Source of the DNA: Desulfobacterales bacterium
GTDB taxonomy: Bacteria > Desulfobacterota > Desulfobacteria > Desulfobacterales > UBA11574
Length of the DNA: 13,314 nt
Assembly (NCBI GenBank): GCA_030145595.1
Contig: JAQYVG010000073.1
Span: 1 to 13,314, forward strand
Direction: 5' to 3'
Made by a program: the position numbers and the translations under genes. The notes beneath the pieces were generated by a model. That model was not told the origin of the DNA, did no database searches, and saw only the letters and a program-made list of their open reading frames with translations. Of the stretch, positions 13,235-13,314 are shown one piece after another (the first letter of the stretch is position 1; the number at the start of each line of letters is the position of its first letter).

Positions 13235-13243
13235 GCGGTCTTT
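13196..13243. repeat. Three 16-bp tandem repeats AAGCRWAGCGNTCYTN
   Basis: Units 13196-13211, 13212-13227 and 13228-13243 share AAGC, AGCG, a C and a T at fixed places, while the intervening bases differ. They form the right arm of the larger palindrome. Too few and too degenerate for a CRISPR array or iteron origin. Confidence 0.6.
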
Positions 13244-13314
13244 TTTTCTCCTTTCTTTGCCTGTCCCGTTAAATCTGAAAGCTATTTACCCGGGGTGCCT
13301 TAGTGGCTAAACTG

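Larger units (their letters stand above)
12784..13314. other. Non-coding region upstream of the sigma-54 promoter
   Basis: About 530 bp with no supportable gene on either strand. It contains the candidate activator sites and the three palindromic elements listed separately. From about 13249 to the window end I see nothing I can name. The next gene on this side, and its direction, are outside the window. Confidence 0.6.

Noticed and set aside
13281..13314. Possible tRNA or structured RNA start at the right edge (GGGGTGCCTTAGTGGCTAAACTG region)
   Set aside because: No cloverleaf arms or T-loop could be traced before the window ends.

Overview
The window is one long, unidirectional flagellar superoperon on the minus strand (motA at 12446 down to about 331). 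A further reading frame at the left edge runs out of the window. Nothing convincing is coded on the plus strand. The FlhF/FlhG pair, a PomA/PomB-like stator, a sigma-54 promoter and intergenic palindromes built on GGTTC/GAACC suggest a motile, polarly flagellated Desulfobacterota (delta-proteobacterial) bacterium. That placement is inference from gene content and style; no 16S or other marker gene is present.

In the order of transcription (right to left): 12447-13314 is non-coding. It holds candidate activator sites, an excellent sigma-54 promoter (12768-12783), several palindromic elements and a leader of about 310 nt. The stator module follows: motA, then two adjacent motB-like genes. Next come fliL and the switch proteins fliM and fliN, then the type III export gate (fliO, fliP, fliQ, fliR, flhB, flhA). 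The regulators come last: flhF (SRP-type GTPase), flhG (MinD-type ATPase) and fliA (sigma-28). The last visible gene (1-328) is an acidic tandem-repeat protein. Gaps between genes are 0-21 nt and several genes overlap by 4 or 11 nt, so one transcript with translational coupling is likely.

Together the genes encode the torque generator, its rotor interface, the export gate that secretes rod, hook and filament subunits, the proteins that set flagellar position and number, and the sigma factor for late genes. RpoN start followed by FliA production fits a hierarchical class cascade.

The points that most deserve a second look are these. (1) The last gene repeats, with an exact 81-bp (27-residue) period, a motif like the CheY-binding N-terminus of FliM. 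(2) Of the two MotB-like proteins, the one next to MotA has Ser23 where the ion-binding Asp should be, while the second keeps Asp18, suggesting a heterodimeric stator. (3) fliP carries a run of 10 G just after its signal peptide, and a gain or loss of one G would stop translation early, so it could be a phase-variation switch. (4) FlhB has NPVR instead of NPTH at its self-cleavage site. (5) A palindromic GGTTC/GAACC element lies inside the leader between the sigma-54 promoter and motA.
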